Positions 1 to 6,842 of a stretch of 16,332 nt of DNA are shown here, piece by piece (position 1 is the first letter of the stretch; the number at the start of each line of letters is the position of its first letter). The stretch spans positions 1 through 16,332 of the forward strand of contig JAZDIB010000026.1 of assembly GCA_043805355.1 (NCBI GenBank). Reading direction: 5' to 3'. The DNA comes from JAHJRN01 sp043805355 (lineage in GTDB: Bacteria > Patescibacteriota > Patescibacteriia > 2-12-FULL-60-25). Both the position numbers and the translations under genes were made by a program. The notes under the pieces were generated by a model, which ran no database searches, was not told where the DNA came from, and was given only the letters and a program-made list of their open reading frames with translations.

Positions 1-7
1 ATGAACT

Positions 8-29
8 ACCACGGCCTGACGGCCGTGGT
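8..29. repeat. IS200 right-end hairpin
   Basis: Perfect 9-bp stem ACCACGGCC / GGCCGTGGT with the 4-nt loop TGAC. Its core (CGGCC-TGAC-GGCCG) is identical to the hairpin at 522-541, as expected of the two TnpA recognition hairpins. It lies just 3' of tnpA on the minus strand and could also help end the tnpA transcript. Confidence 0.8.
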
Positions 30-34
30 TTCTA

Positions 35-469
35 TTAGCCCAATACAAGTCGGACTTGTCCTCCGTCCTCCTCGCCCTGGTGTTCGATGTACTTCCTGAT
101 GATGTCCTCGTTGACTCCGACGGTTGAAACGAAGTACCCGGTGGACCAGAGCGCCACGCCTTCTTTCTCGTACATGGTGTTGAGGAACGGGAACTTCTTC
201 CGCATGGCATGGGCGCTGTTGCTCTTCAGCAGATTGACGGCTTTGCTCACGGCATACTTCGGCGGTATCGAAACCAGCAGGTGGACGTGGTCGATGTCCG
301 TGTTCGTCTCGTGTATGAAGATATCGGGATAGTGTCTCGTCACCGCTTTCATGACCACCTGCAGATATGCGCCCATGCCATGTTTCAACACCTTCCTGCG
401 GTATTTCGTGACGAACACGATGTGATACCTCGCGTAGTACACGCAGTGCGCCTGTTTCGAGAATTCCAT
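35..469 (-). CDS. tnpA: IS200/IS605-family Y1 HUH transposase TnpA
   Basis: 144 residues, the usual size for this family. The HUH metal-binding motif is H61-V-H63 in the context DHVHLL, followed by VSIPP. The nucleophilic tyrosine is Y127 in the context IRKYIEHQ, with the family's Gln four residues on (Q131). The N-terminal part (YYARYHIVFVTKYRR) is typical of TnpA. Known role: the enzyme recognises the end hairpins as single-stranded DNA and cuts and rejoins the transposon with a phosphotyrosine intermediate. The start ATG at 469 fits the family's N-terminus. All key residues are present and there is no frameshift. Confidence 0.95.
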   Translation of the reverse strand: MEFSKQAHCVYYARYHIVFVTKYRRKVLKHGMGAYLQVVMKAVTRHYPDIFIHETNTDIDHVHLLVSIPPKYAVSKAVNLLKSNSAHAMRKKFPFLNTMYEKEGVALWSTGYFVSTVGVNEDIIRKYIEHQGEEDGGQVRLVLG

Positions 470-521
470 AGCTCCGGCACTGTACCAGAACAGGGCTCGT
501 CGTCGGTCGGATGCTCTTCAT

Positions 522-541
522 CCCCGGCCTGACGGCCGGGG
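522..541. repeat. IS200 left-end hairpin
   Basis: Perfect 8-bp stem CCCCGGCC / GGCCGGGG with the loop TGAC, 52 nt upstream of the tnpA start. Only the outer pairs differ from the right-end hairpin (CCCC here, CCAC there). Confidence 0.8.
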
Positions 542-561
542 TTGTTCGTCGGGGGTACACG

Positions 562-585
562 AAACCGCGTGTCGAGCACGCGGTT
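562..585 (-). terminator. Terminator-like hairpin after trxB
   Basis: 9-bp inverted repeat AACCGCGTG / CACGCGGTT with a 5-nt loop, 26 nt beyond the trxB stop. On the minus strand it is followed by TTTCGTGT, so the U-tract is short. It is probably the end of the trxA-trxB transcript. Confidence 0.55.
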
Positions 586-611
586 CGTCCGGATGTCGTC
601 TGATGACGACT

Positions 612-1547
612 TTACTCCCCGTGCTCCTTGGCCGCGAGGTACTTTTCGGCGTCGAGGAAGGCCATGCAGCCGGAGCCCACGGCCGTGACGGCCTGGCGAT
701 AACGATAGTCCTGCACGTCGCCGCCCGCGAACACGCCCGGGACGCTCGTGAGGCTCGTACCCGGCTGGGTCTTCACGAAGCCCTTCTCGTCCAGGTCGAC
801 CTGCCCCTTGAAGATGCCCGTGTTCGGCACGTGGCCGATGGCCGCGAAGACCCCGTCGACGGCCAAGTCGCGCACCTCGCCGGTCTTGGTATCGCGGAGC
901 TTCACGCCCGTGACGTGGCCGACATCGACTCCGAGGACCTCGGTGACTTCCGCGTTCCACACGACCTCGATCTTCGGGTTCTTGGCCGTGCGATCCTGCA
1001 TGATCTTGGAGGCGCTGAACGCGTCGCGTCGATGGAGGATGGTGACCTTGTCCGCGAACCGCGTGAGGAAATTCGATTCCTCCATGGCCGCGTCGCCGCC
1101 GCCCACGACCGCGACCTGCTTGCCCTTGAAGAAGAACCCGTCGCACGTGGCGCAGGCCGACACGCCCTTGCCGTACAGCGCCTTCTCGCTCTCGAGCCCG
1201 AGCCTGCGCGCCGAAGCGCCGGTCGCGATGATGACCGCCTCGGCCTCATGCGTCGTGCCGTTGGCCGTGACCTTGAAGGGCTGCGAGGAGAAGTCCACGG
1301 ACTCGACGTTTTCGGACAGGACCTCGGCCCCGAACTTCTTGGCCTGCGTCCGGCAGCGGTCCATGAGCTCGGCCCCGAGGATGCCGTCGGGGAACCCGGG
1401 GAAATTCTCGATCTCGGTCGTGGTGATGAGCTGACCTCCCGGTTCCGGCCCTTCGAACACGAGCGGCTGCAACGACGCCCGCGCCGCGTAGATGGCCGCG
1501 GACCAGCCGGCCGGCCCGGACCCGATGATGATGAGCTTGCGTGACAT
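612..1547 (-). CDS. trxB: Thioredoxin-disulfide reductase
   Basis: 311 residues, normal length. This FAD flavoprotein passes electrons from NAD(P)H to thioredoxin. Seen in order: FAD-binding GSGPAG at 9-14, the redox pair in CATCDG (C132, C135), the nucleotide-binding GGGDAA at 149-154, HRRD at 172-175, and the C-terminal FAD motif GVFAGGD followed by RQAVTAVGSG. The start (MSRKLIIIG) is the family's usual N-terminus. It begins 5 bp after the trxA stop with no promoter between, so the two form an operon that makes both partners of the thioredoxin system. Oddity: the third Arg that commonly contacts the NADPH 2'-phosphate (HRRxxxR) is Ser178 here. Confidence 0.97.
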   Translation of the reverse strand: MSRKLIIIGSGPAGWSAAIYAARASLQPLVFEGPEPGGQLITTTEIENFPGFPDGILGAELMDRCRTQAKKFGAEVLSENVESVDFSSQPFKVTANGTTHEAEAVIIATGASARRLGLESEKALYGKGVSACATCDGFFFKGKQVAVVGGGDAAMEESNFLTRFADKVTILHRRDAFSASKIMQDRTAKNPKIEVVWNAEVTEVLGVDVGHVTGVKLRDTKTGEVRDLAVDGVFAAIGHVPNTGIFKGQVDLDEKGFVKTQPGTSLTSVPGVFAGGDVQDYRYRQAVTAVGSGCMAFLDAEKYLAAKEHGE

Positions 1548-1552
1548 ATGGT

Positions 1553-1876
1553 TCAGCCGACGTGCTTCATCACGCGCTCCTTCAGCGCCTCCTTTTCCAT
1601 GGAGCCGGCGACCTGTTCCACCACCTGCCCGCCCTTGAAGACGAGGAACGTGGGGATGGACATGATGCCATAGGCCTGCGCGGACTGGCCGTTCTCGTCC
1701 ACATTGCACTTCCCGATCTTCAACGACGCGGGATCGATTTCGTCCGCGAGCGCCTCCACGATGGGAGCTATCATGCGACACGGGCCGCACCACGGTGCCC
1801 AAAAATCCACGAGGACCGTCGTCGGCGACTTCAGGACCTCTTCCTCGAAGTTCGCGTCGGTGAAAATGTGTTCCAT
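1553..1876 (-). CDS. trxA: Thioredoxin
   Basis: 107 residues, a single thioredoxin fold of classical length. The active site is W29-C30-G31-P32-C33 and the cis-proline is P75 in the context SIPT. Role: cytoplasmic protein-disulfide reductant, recycled by TrxB, which is encoded 5 bp downstream. It has its own promoter in the gap after infB (see 1886-1914), whose -10 box ends 9 nt before this ATG; no Shine-Dalgarno sequence is visible. Confidence 0.97.
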   Translation of the reverse strand: MEHIFTDANFEEEVLKSPTTVLVDFWAPWCGPCRMIAPIVEALADEIDPASLKIGKCNVDENGQSAQAYGIMSIPTFLVFKGGQVVEQVAGSMEKEALKERVMKHVG

Positions 1877-1885
1877 AGTCGTTCA

Positions 1886-1914
1886 AGACTACGCCCACGG
1901 AAAGGGCGATGCAA
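1886..1914 (-). promoter_or_regulatory. trxA-trxB promoter
   Basis: -35 TTGCAT (1914-1909), a 17-bp spacer, -10 TAGTCT (1891-1886), then 9 nt to the trxA ATG. The expected start of transcription falls 1-3 nt before the ATG, so the mRNA would be nearly leaderless. The spacer is itself an inverted repeat (CGCCC / GGGCG around a 7-nt loop). Confidence 0.6.
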
Positions 1915-1927
1915 GCGATTCGAATCC

Positions 1928-3940
1928 TTACCGCGAGAGCTCGATCTTTCGCTCCTTGACCTCGCGGTGGTAGACCTCGATGCGGTCGCCGGCCTGAAGC
2001 TTCACCTTGCCCTTGAAGGCGAGGCCGCACTCCTGCCCGCCATGCACTTCGTTCACGGTCTGTTTCCCGGACTGGAGCGTCTCGATGACGCCCTCGCCGA
2101 CAGGTTCCTCGCCGCGCCAGATGCGCGCGCTCTCGCCGCTCAAGAGCTTCCCATCCTTCACCTTTCCGCCCACGACCATGCGGCCGCTCTCGGTGCGGAA
2201 GATGGCGACGACCTCGAAATTGCCGAGCGGGGTCACGATGACCTCCGGCGGCACGAGGATGTTGAGCCGCTCGATGACGTCGTCGAAGAGGCCGTAGATG
2301 ATCTTGAACTGCTTGATGTCCACGTTCTTGTCGCGCGCCAGGGCCGCGGCCTGCGGGGTCGGCACCACGTTGAAGCCGTACACGACGCTGGGCTGGGCGC
2401 TCTCGGCGCGGAGAATGTCGGACTCGTTCACGTTGCCGAGTCCCTTCTGGATGACCTCGACGCCCACGTCGTCGTGCTGGAACTTCTCGAACATGCCGAG
2501 GAGCGCCTCGAGCGAACCGAGCACGTCGCACTTGAGCACCACGTTGAGGACCTTCTTCGCGACGCCCTTCTTCTCCTCGGGCTGGGCCGAGACGGTCCGG
2601 GTCGCCGAGAGCTGCTGCGCCACCTCGCGCGCGGACTTCAGCTTCTTCACCTCGAGGGCCTTGGGGTCGAGCGGGACTTCCATGATGTCGCCCACGCCGG
2701 GCGCGACCTTGAAGCCGAGGATCTTCACCGGGGTGCCGGGCGGCGCCTCCTCAAGCATGGCGCCGGTCCAATCGCGCATCGCGCGCACGCGGCCGTATGC
2801 CGCGCCGTCGATGCCGAGGTAGTCGTTCCGCTTCAGCGTCCCGGCCTGCACGAGCACGGTCGCGACCGGGCCTTCGCCCTTGTCCACGTGCGCCTCGATG
2901 ACGGTCCCGGCCGCGAGGCGCGTCGGGTTCGCCACGATCTTGTCCGCGTTCATGTCGGCGACGAGGAGGATCATGTCGAGCAGCTCGTCGATGCCCAAGC
3001 CGGTCTTGGCCGCGATCTTCACGATCGGGACAGGTCCGCCCCAGAGCTCCGTCGTCACGCCGTTATCGCCGAGCTGCGCGAGTACGCGCTCCGGGTCGGC
3101 ATCCGTCTTGTCCATCTTGTTCAGCGCGACGATGAACGGCAGGTGCGCCGCCTGGATGATGCTGATGGCTTCCTTGGTCTGCGGCTGGACGCCGTCGTCC
3201 GCGGCCACGACCAGAATGGCGATGTCCGCGACGCGAGCGCCGCGCGAGCGCATGACCGTGAAAGCCTCATGTCCCGGCGTGTCGATGAAGGTGAGTTTGC
3301 GGCCTTTCTTCTCGGCCTGGTACGCGCCGATATGCTGCGTGATGCCCCCGGCCTCGCCGCCCATGACGTTGGTCTTGCGGATGGCGTCGAGCGTCTTGGT
3401 CTTGCCGTGGTCGACGTGGCCCATGACCACGACGATGGGGGCGCGCGGCACGCAGTCCTCGGCCTTGTCGCACTCGAGGATGCGCTTCACGCGGTCATCC
3501 ACGATTTCCGCTTCCTTGGATTTGTCCTCGACCTCGCGTTCGGCCTTGAACCCGAGCTCCTCGGCGATGATGGCCATGGTCTCGAAGTCGAGCCGCTCGT
3601 TCTGCGCGGCGAGGATGCCAGCACGCATGAGCTGCTGGATGACCTTCGTGACCGGGAGGTTGAGGAGTCCAGCGAAGTCGCGCACGGTCATGACTGACGG
3701 CAGGACCACGGTTTTGAGGGCCTCGGCGGCGGCGCCGGCCGGACGTCCGGCGGACGCGAGCAGGGAATCCCGCAGGCGCTCGCGGCGTTCGTTGTCGATC
3801 CACTTGCGCGCGATCTTCTCGCCGACCACGTCGTCCACCTTGATGGCGCGACTGCCGATATCGAAGCCCAGCTCCGGCAGTTTTTGGAGCATTTCGTGCG
3901 GAGTGACGCGCAGGCGGCGCGCAAGGTCGGAGACGTTCAT
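1928..3940 (-). CDS. infB: Translation initiation factor IF-2
   Basis: 670 residues, shorter than E. coli IF2 (about 890) because the long N-terminal extension is missing. Role: GTPase that brings initiator fMet-tRNA to the ribosome. Layout: an IF2_N-like helical domain at 1-60, a second one at about 80-135, then the G domain with G1 GHVDHGKT (174-181), the GGITQHIGAY switch (198-207), G3 DTPGHE (220-225), G4 NKMD (274-277), then domains II, III and the fMet-tRNA-binding C-terminus ending at ELSR. The start at 3940 (MNVSDLARRL) is preferred over an in-frame Met at 3985, because the promoter lies between them and the IF2_N domain begins here. Confidence 0.97.
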   Translation of the reverse strand: MNVSDLARRLRVTPHEMLQKLPELGFDIGSRAIKVDDVVGEKIARKWIDNERRERLRDSLLASAGRPAGAAAEALKTVVLPSVMTVRDFAGLLNLPVTKVIQQLMRAGILAAQNERLDFETMAIIAEELGFKAEREVEDKSKEAEIVDDRVKRILECDKAEDCVPRAPIVVVMGHVDHGKTKTLDAIRKTNVMGGEAGGITQHIGAYQAEKKGRKLTFIDTPGHEAFTVMRSRGARVADIAILVVAADDGVQPQTKEAISIIQAAHLPFIVALNKMDKTDADPERVLAQLGDNGVTTELWGGPVPIVKIAAKTGLGIDELLDMILLVADMNADKIVANPTRLAAGTVIEAHVDKGEGPVATVLVQAGTLKRNDYLGIDGAAYGRVRAMRDWTGAMLEEAPPGTPVKILGFKVAPGVGDIMEVPLDPKALEVKKLKSAREVAQQLSATRTVSAQPEEKKGVAKKVLNVVLKCDVLGSLEALLGMFEKFQHDDVGVEVIQKGLGNVNESDILRAESAQPSVVYGFNVVPTPQAAALARDKNVDIKQFKIIYGLFDDVIERLNILVPPEVIVTPLGNFEVVAIFRTESGRMVVGGKVKDGKLLSGESARIWRGEEPVGEGVIETLQSGKQTVNEVHGGQECGLAFKGKVKLQAGDRIEVYHREVKERKIELSR

Positions 3941-3947
3941 GTGCCGC

Positions 3948-3976
3948 ACTCTACGGAAAAACGCCGTTTTGGTCAA
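3948..3976 (-). promoter_or_regulatory. infB promoter, leaderless geometry
   Basis: -35 TTGACC (3976-3971), a 17-bp spacer, -10 TAGAGT (3953-3948), then 7 nt to the infB ATG. Transcription is expected to start on or next to the ATG. The spacer holds a palindrome, AAAACG-G-CGTTTT. No Shine-Dalgarno sequence exists upstream of the ATG. Confidence 0.7.
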
Positions 3977-4010
3977 GCAAAGCACCCGCCTGCCAAAGAG
4001 CCGTCATTCC

Positions 4011-4039
4011 TTGACAGAAGGCCCGTTTCTTGATAGGAA
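4011..4039 (+). promoter_or_regulatory. Promoter of the 4086 gene
   Basis: Consensus -35 TTGACA (4011-4016), a 17-bp spacer, weaker -10 TAGGAA (4034-4039). It implies a leader of about 40 nt that carries the ribosome-binding site GAGGTG at 4077-4082. It diverges from the infB promoter; the two -35 boxes are 34 bp apart. Confidence 0.6.
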
Positions 4040-4085
4040 GAACGGTCGCCCTTTCTTCTTCGACAACCCGAACAGTGAGGTGCCC

Positions 4086-5567
4086 ATGAACGCGACAGCG
4101 AAGAAATTCACGCGGTTCCACACGACGAGCGGCGCACCGCCATTCCTCGGCCGCATCATCCGGGACATCCGGAAGACGGCGAAGCGCGTCCGCCTGGACA
4201 AGAACGTCATCCGTTCCTGCTGCGTCAAGGCCGGCGGGTCGTTCTACCAGGACAAGGGAAAATCCGACGACGCGTTCCGGTATCTCGCGAACGAGCACGT
4301 CATCGTCCAGGACGCGGACGGCAGCCTCCTCTTCGACGAGGAGCGCGCCATCCACGTCGCCGAGTGCGCGTCTGCGCACCGCAACCCCGACCCGCCCGCG
4401 CCACCGACGCAGCGGATCGTCGAGCTGAAGCGTCTTGCCGAGCAGCGCGAACGACTGGCCGCGACACGGACGGACGTCGAGCCCACGACCGAGCGCGCGC
4501 CCATGCCGCCCACGTCCGACCCGCCCGCCTCCCTGAGTGTCATGACGGCACCTGGGGTGAAGATGGAGACCGCGAAGCCCTTCGAACCCGACCCCGTGTC
4601 CACGCCCACCGTGGAGTCCATCATGCCCGTCGACGAGATGTGTCCGATCCCGGCCAGTCCCCGCTTCGTCCTGTTCCTCACCCCCGTGGAACTCGACATC
4701 TGGGAGACCCTGCACATCCAGCAGGAGAAAGTCGCGGACAGCCGGCGTATCCCGGTCCCCGAGGACCCCGAGAAGCTCCACGAGGCCTGGGCCTCCCTCG
4801 AACTCAAACGGAAGACCACGCCGGAGGAATACGAAGAGGCACTCGGCCGCTTCAAGGACACAGGGATCCTGAACGACCTCGGCCCGTCCGGCAACGGACA
4901 TCGGGCATGCGTCCTGTCCATCGTCCCGGAGATGTATCACATCATCCGGATTGTCGAACGGACGCCCATGGAGCTTGCTAAGGAGTACGTGGCTTGCATC
5001 CGGAGTCTCCAAGCCGGAGAATTCGACGCACCCCGGATGCGCGCAGGATCCTTCAACGCCCTCTTCGAATGGGTCCGAAAGCACCATCAGGCCCTGCACC
5101 CGCGGACGGTCTACACGAAGCTCATCGGGTTCCGTCCACGGAGGCCGACGGACGGCATCGGCATCCTAGTCCCCTACGAGGACATCCTGCTCCGAAGCGT
5201 CCGAGGTTTCGAGAGCGTCACGATCGTGACCACGGACAGGCCCCTGATGCGCCACCGTTCCGGAATCGTCCGGGACAAGAAGCGAAAGACGGCCGGGCAG
5301 CCCTCTACGGACGGAAAACCGGAGGGGTCGCTCCCGGTCACGGAAGACGACCTCGATCGCCTCGCCGAGGAGTTGCAGAGGCGTATGGAAGAGGTGCAAC
5401 GCGAACTCCGCGGCATCGAGATCAAGAAGCGCAAGCGATTGGAGAATCGACGCGCGGAGTTCATCCGACAGGCCGAGGAACACGAACAGCAGGCACGCGA
5501 CCTCCGTCGCGAAGCCGCGGACGTGGACGCCTCGCTCGGACTCCTGAAGCTCGGGAAGAAGCGCTAG
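4086..5567 (+). CDS. Hypothetical protein with C-terminal coiled coil
   Basis: 493 residues; I do not recognise the family. Residues 1-95 are basic and then mixed, with two neighbouring cysteines (C45, C46). Residues 100-190 form a proline- and threonine-rich linker. Residues 190-395 look globular, with hydrophobic strands (FVLFLTP, CVLSIV, SVTIVTT). Residues 418-480 are a highly charged heptad-like helix, probably a coiled coil. There is no signal peptide or membrane segment, so it is probably cytoplasmic. The ATG at 4086 follows GAGGTG by 3 nt and its own promoter; the reading frame is open far upstream but lies antisense to infB there. It is monocistronic, ended by a strong terminator. The two-box layout could suggest a scaffold or nucleic-acid-associated protein, but nothing in the sequence proves it. 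Confidence 0.8.
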   Translation: MNATAKKFTRFHTTSGAPPFLGRIIRDIRKTAKRVRLDKNVIRSCCVKAGGSFYQDKGKSDDAFRYLANEHVIVQDADGSLLFDEERAIHVAECASAHRNPDPPAPPTQRIVELKRLAEQRERLAATRTDVEPTTERAPMPPTSDPPASLSVMTAPGVKMETAKPFEPDPVSTPTVESIMPVDEMCPIPASPRFVLFLTPVELDIWETLHIQQEKVADSRRIPVPEDPEKLHEAWASLELKRKTTPEEYEEALGRFKDTGILNDLGPSGNGHRACVLSIVPEMYHIIRIVERTPMELAKEYVACIRSLQAGEFDAPRMRAGSFNALFEWVRKHHQALHPRTVYTKLIGFRPRRPTDGIGILVPYEDILLRSVRGFESVTIVTTDRPLMRHRSGIVRDKKRKTAGQPSTDGKPEGSLPVTEDDLDRLAEELQRRMEEVQRELRGIEIKKRKRLENRRAEFIRQAEEHEQQARDLRREAADVDASLGLLKLGKKR

Positions 5568-5580
5568 CTCCCCGAGACGT

Positions 5581-5616
5581 ACGGCCGGCCCATCTGGGTC
5601 CGGCCGTTTTCTTTTT
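5581..5616 (+). terminator. Rho-independent terminator of the 4086 gene
   Basis: 8-bp stem ACGGCCGG (5581-5588) / CCGGCCGT (5600-5607), prolonged by an inner CCCA / TGGG stem, followed by TTTTCTTTTT. It starts 13 nt after the stop codon. Confidence 0.85.
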
Positions 5617-5643
5617 GCGCAGCGTCGCAGTCCATGTCACCAT
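5615..5643 (+). promoter_or_regulatory. Possible truB promoter
   Basis: TTGCGC (5615-5620), a 17-bp spacer, CACCAT (5638-5643), then 6 nt to the truB ATG. The boxes are poor matches taken alone; the call rests on the same geometry at other genes in this window. The -35 overlaps the U-tract of the preceding terminator. Confidence 0.4.
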
Positions 5644-5649
5644 GCCTGC

Positions 5650-6309
5650 ATGGACCGCATCCTCCTCATCGACAAGCCCGCGGGCATGACGAGCCACGAC
5701 GTGGTGGACCGCGTGCGCCGCGTGTTCGGGACGCGCAAGGTCGGACACGCGGGCACGCTCGACCCGTTCGCGACCGGTCTCCTCATCGTGGGCGTCGGCG
5801 ACGCGACGAAACGCCTACAGACCTATGTCGGCATGGACAAGACGTACGAGGCGACCGCGCGCCTCGGCGCGACGAGCGACACGTTCGATCCGGAAGGGGT
5901 CATCACGGAAATCCCGGGCACCGCGTACCGAATCCCGAGCCGGGAGGGCATCGAACACGTCCTCGAACGGTTCCGCGGCGGGTACGAGCAGAAGGCGCCG
6001 CTCCATTCCGCGAAGAAGATCAACGGGAAGAAGCTGTACGAGCTCGCGCGCGACGGGACCGCGACCGAGGAGATGCGACCGACGAAGAAGGTGGACATCA
6101 CCGAACTCGTCGTCACGGGCTATACGTGGCCGGATCTCTTGTTCCGCGTCCAGTGCTCGTCCGGTACCTATATACGCTCCCTCGCCGACGACATCGGCCG
6201 CGACCTCGGCTGCGGCGCGTACCTGACCGCGCTCCGACGCACCACCATCGGCGAATTCCGCATCGAGGACGCGACGAAGCTGGAGGACCTGACTGCGGAC
6301 GGCGCGTGA
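5650..6309 (+). CDS. truB: tRNA pseudouridine(55) synthase
   Basis: 219 residues. The enzyme makes pseudouridine 55 in the T-loop of tRNAs. The catalytic aspartate is D38 in GHAGTLDPFATGLL; further family motifs are the N-terminal LLIDKPAGMTSHDVV, KTYEATARLG and SSGTYIRSLADDIG. It is clearly shorter than E. coli TruB (314) and stops soon after the catalytic domain, so the C-terminal PUA-type RNA-binding domain is missing or vestigial. The start at 5650 (MDRILLIDKPAG) matches the family; no Shine-Dalgarno sequence is visible and a promoter-like pair ends 6 nt upstream. In many bacteria truB is near infB; here the two are close but on opposite strands with an unknown gene between. Confidence 0.95.
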   Translation: MDRILLIDKPAGMTSHDVVDRVRRVFGTRKVGHAGTLDPFATGLLIVGVGDATKRLQTYVGMDKTYEATARLGATSDTFDPEGVITEIPGTAYRIPSREGIEHVLERFRGGYEQKAPLHSAKKINGKKLYELARDGTATEEMRPTKKVDITELVVTGYTWPDLLFRVQCSSGTYIRSLADDIGRDLGCGAYLTALRRTTIGEFRIEDATKLEDLTADGA

Positions 6310-6316
6310 CGCCACG

Positions 6317-6345
6317 TTGACGCGACGAAGGTCGTGCGGTACGAA
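6317..6345 (+). promoter_or_regulatory. Promoter of small membrane protein 1
   Basis: TTGACG (6317-6322), a 17-bp spacer, TACGAA (6340-6345). It starts 8 nt after the truB stop. It resembles the promoter at 6796-6824, sharing the -35 and its flank and much of the spacer (GAAGGTCGT). It implies a leader of about 12 nt with GAGGTC at 6352-6357. Confidence 0.65.
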
Positions 6346-6363
6346 CACCGCGAGGTCTTCGAC

Positions 6364-6735
6364 ATGATGCACATACGGCTGCCCTGGTACCTGGATTCCG
6401 ACAACGTCTTCCACGTCCTCCTCATCGTCCCGTTCGCGCTCGGCGTCGTGGCGGCGAAGGTCGTCCTGCCCCGATGCCGTCCCGGCTCTCCCGCGGAAAG
6501 CCTCGTCGTGCTCGGGGCCATCATCCTGTTCCCCCTCTGCGTCCTCGCGCTCTCGGTGCTCGCGAAATGGTCGACGTCCCTCGTGCTGGAGCGTACCCTC
6601 GAGCGGTTGCGCGAGGAAAGGACGCATCTCCTCGGACAAATCGACGTGGCCGCGACCCGACGTCTCGCGGCCGTCGACGCGCATATCGGCATCCTCGAGG
6701 CCATCCTCGGACCGACCATCTCGGCCCGCCCCTGA
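6364..6735 (+). CDS. Small two-helix membrane protein (cassette 1)
   Basis: 123 residues, family unknown. The N-terminus contains LPWYLDSDNVF, membrane segments are predicted at about 16-35 and 46-68, and a charged, probably helical cytoplasmic tail runs from 70 to 115. It shares LPWYLDxDxxF and a tail motif of the type RRLAxxDxxxxxLExxL with the protein at 6843, so the two are probably distant paralogues. The start at 6364 is chosen because GAGGTC lies 6 nt upstream, exactly as at 6843; an upstream in-frame Met at 6334 falls before the -10 box. The gene is monocistronic, with its own promoter and terminator. Confidence 0.75.
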   Translation: MMHIRLPWYLDSDNVFHVLLIVPFALGVVAAKVVLPRCRPGSPAESLVVLGAIILFPLCVLALSVLAKWSTSLVLERTLERLREERTHLLGQIDVAATRRLAAVDAHIGILEAILGPTISARP

Positions 6736-6806
6736 ACCCGCCCTCCCGACCCCTCCGGTCAGGATCTCCCGGCGGGTTTTTTCGTTCCGGGACCGTTGAC
6801 GCGAAG
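6733..6806 (+). repeat. Direct repeat, copy 1 (terminator plus promoter -35)
   Basis: About 70 bp covering the end of cassette 1, its terminator and the -35 of the next promoter (through GGGACCGTTGACGCGA). It recurs at 7289-7361 with only one- to two-base indels, much more alike than the flanking genes. This points to duplication of a whole cassette or to gene conversion between cassettes. Confidence 0.85.
6736..6782 (+). terminator. Terminator of cassette 1
   Basis: Outer stem ACCCGCC (6736-6742) / GGCGGGT (6771-6777) with an inner hairpin GACC / GGTC, followed by six T. It begins immediately after the TGA stop. It is almost identical to the terminator at 7292. Confidence 0.85.
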
Positions 6807-6824
6807 GTCGTTTCGTGATACAAA
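6796..6824 (+). promoter_or_regulatory. Promoter of small membrane protein 2
   Basis: TTGACG (6796-6801), a 17-bp spacer, TACAAA (6819-6824). It implies a leader of about 12 nt with GAGGTC followed by 6 nt and the ATG at 6843. Confidence 0.7.
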
Positions 6825-6842
6825 AGCCGCGAGGTCATTGAC

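Larger units (their letters stand above)
8..541 (-). mobile_element. IS200/IS605-family insertion sequence (tnpA only)
   Basis: A single Y1-type transposase gene lies between two near-identical short hairpins that share the loop TGAC: 8-29 (right end in element orientation) and 522-541 (left end). This is the architecture of IS200-type elements, which move as single strands and lack terminal inverted repeats. There is no tnpB accessory gene. The true cleavage sites lie a few bases outside the hairpins; the right one could fall at or beyond the window start, so the limits given are those of the hairpins only. It sits downstream of the trxB terminator-like hairpin, a neutral position that breaks no visible gene. 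The tnpA frame is intact, so the copy may be active or recently so. Confidence 0.85.

Noticed and set aside
612..2531. 639-codon minus-strand open frame running from trxB through trxA into infB
   Set aside because: Only the last 311 codons (trxB) are a protein; the rest is an out-of-frame, low-complexity, Arg-rich shadow of trxA and infB.
1541..3697. 718-codon plus-strand open frame opposite infB
   Set aside because: Antisense to a certain IF2 gene, with the His/Asp/Arg-rich make-up usual for shadow frames in GC-rich DNA.
3941..3985. Earlier in-frame Met for infB (15 extra residues)
   Set aside because: The -10 and -35 boxes lie inside this stretch and the IF2_N domain begins at 3940.
2880..4085. 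Upstream extension of the 4086 gene
   Set aside because: It would run antisense to infB; promoter and GAGGTG ribosome-binding site fix the start at 4086.
6334..6363. Earlier in-frame Met for the first small membrane protein
   Set aside because: It precedes the -10 box and lacks a ribosome-binding site; alignment with the 6843 gene supports 6364.
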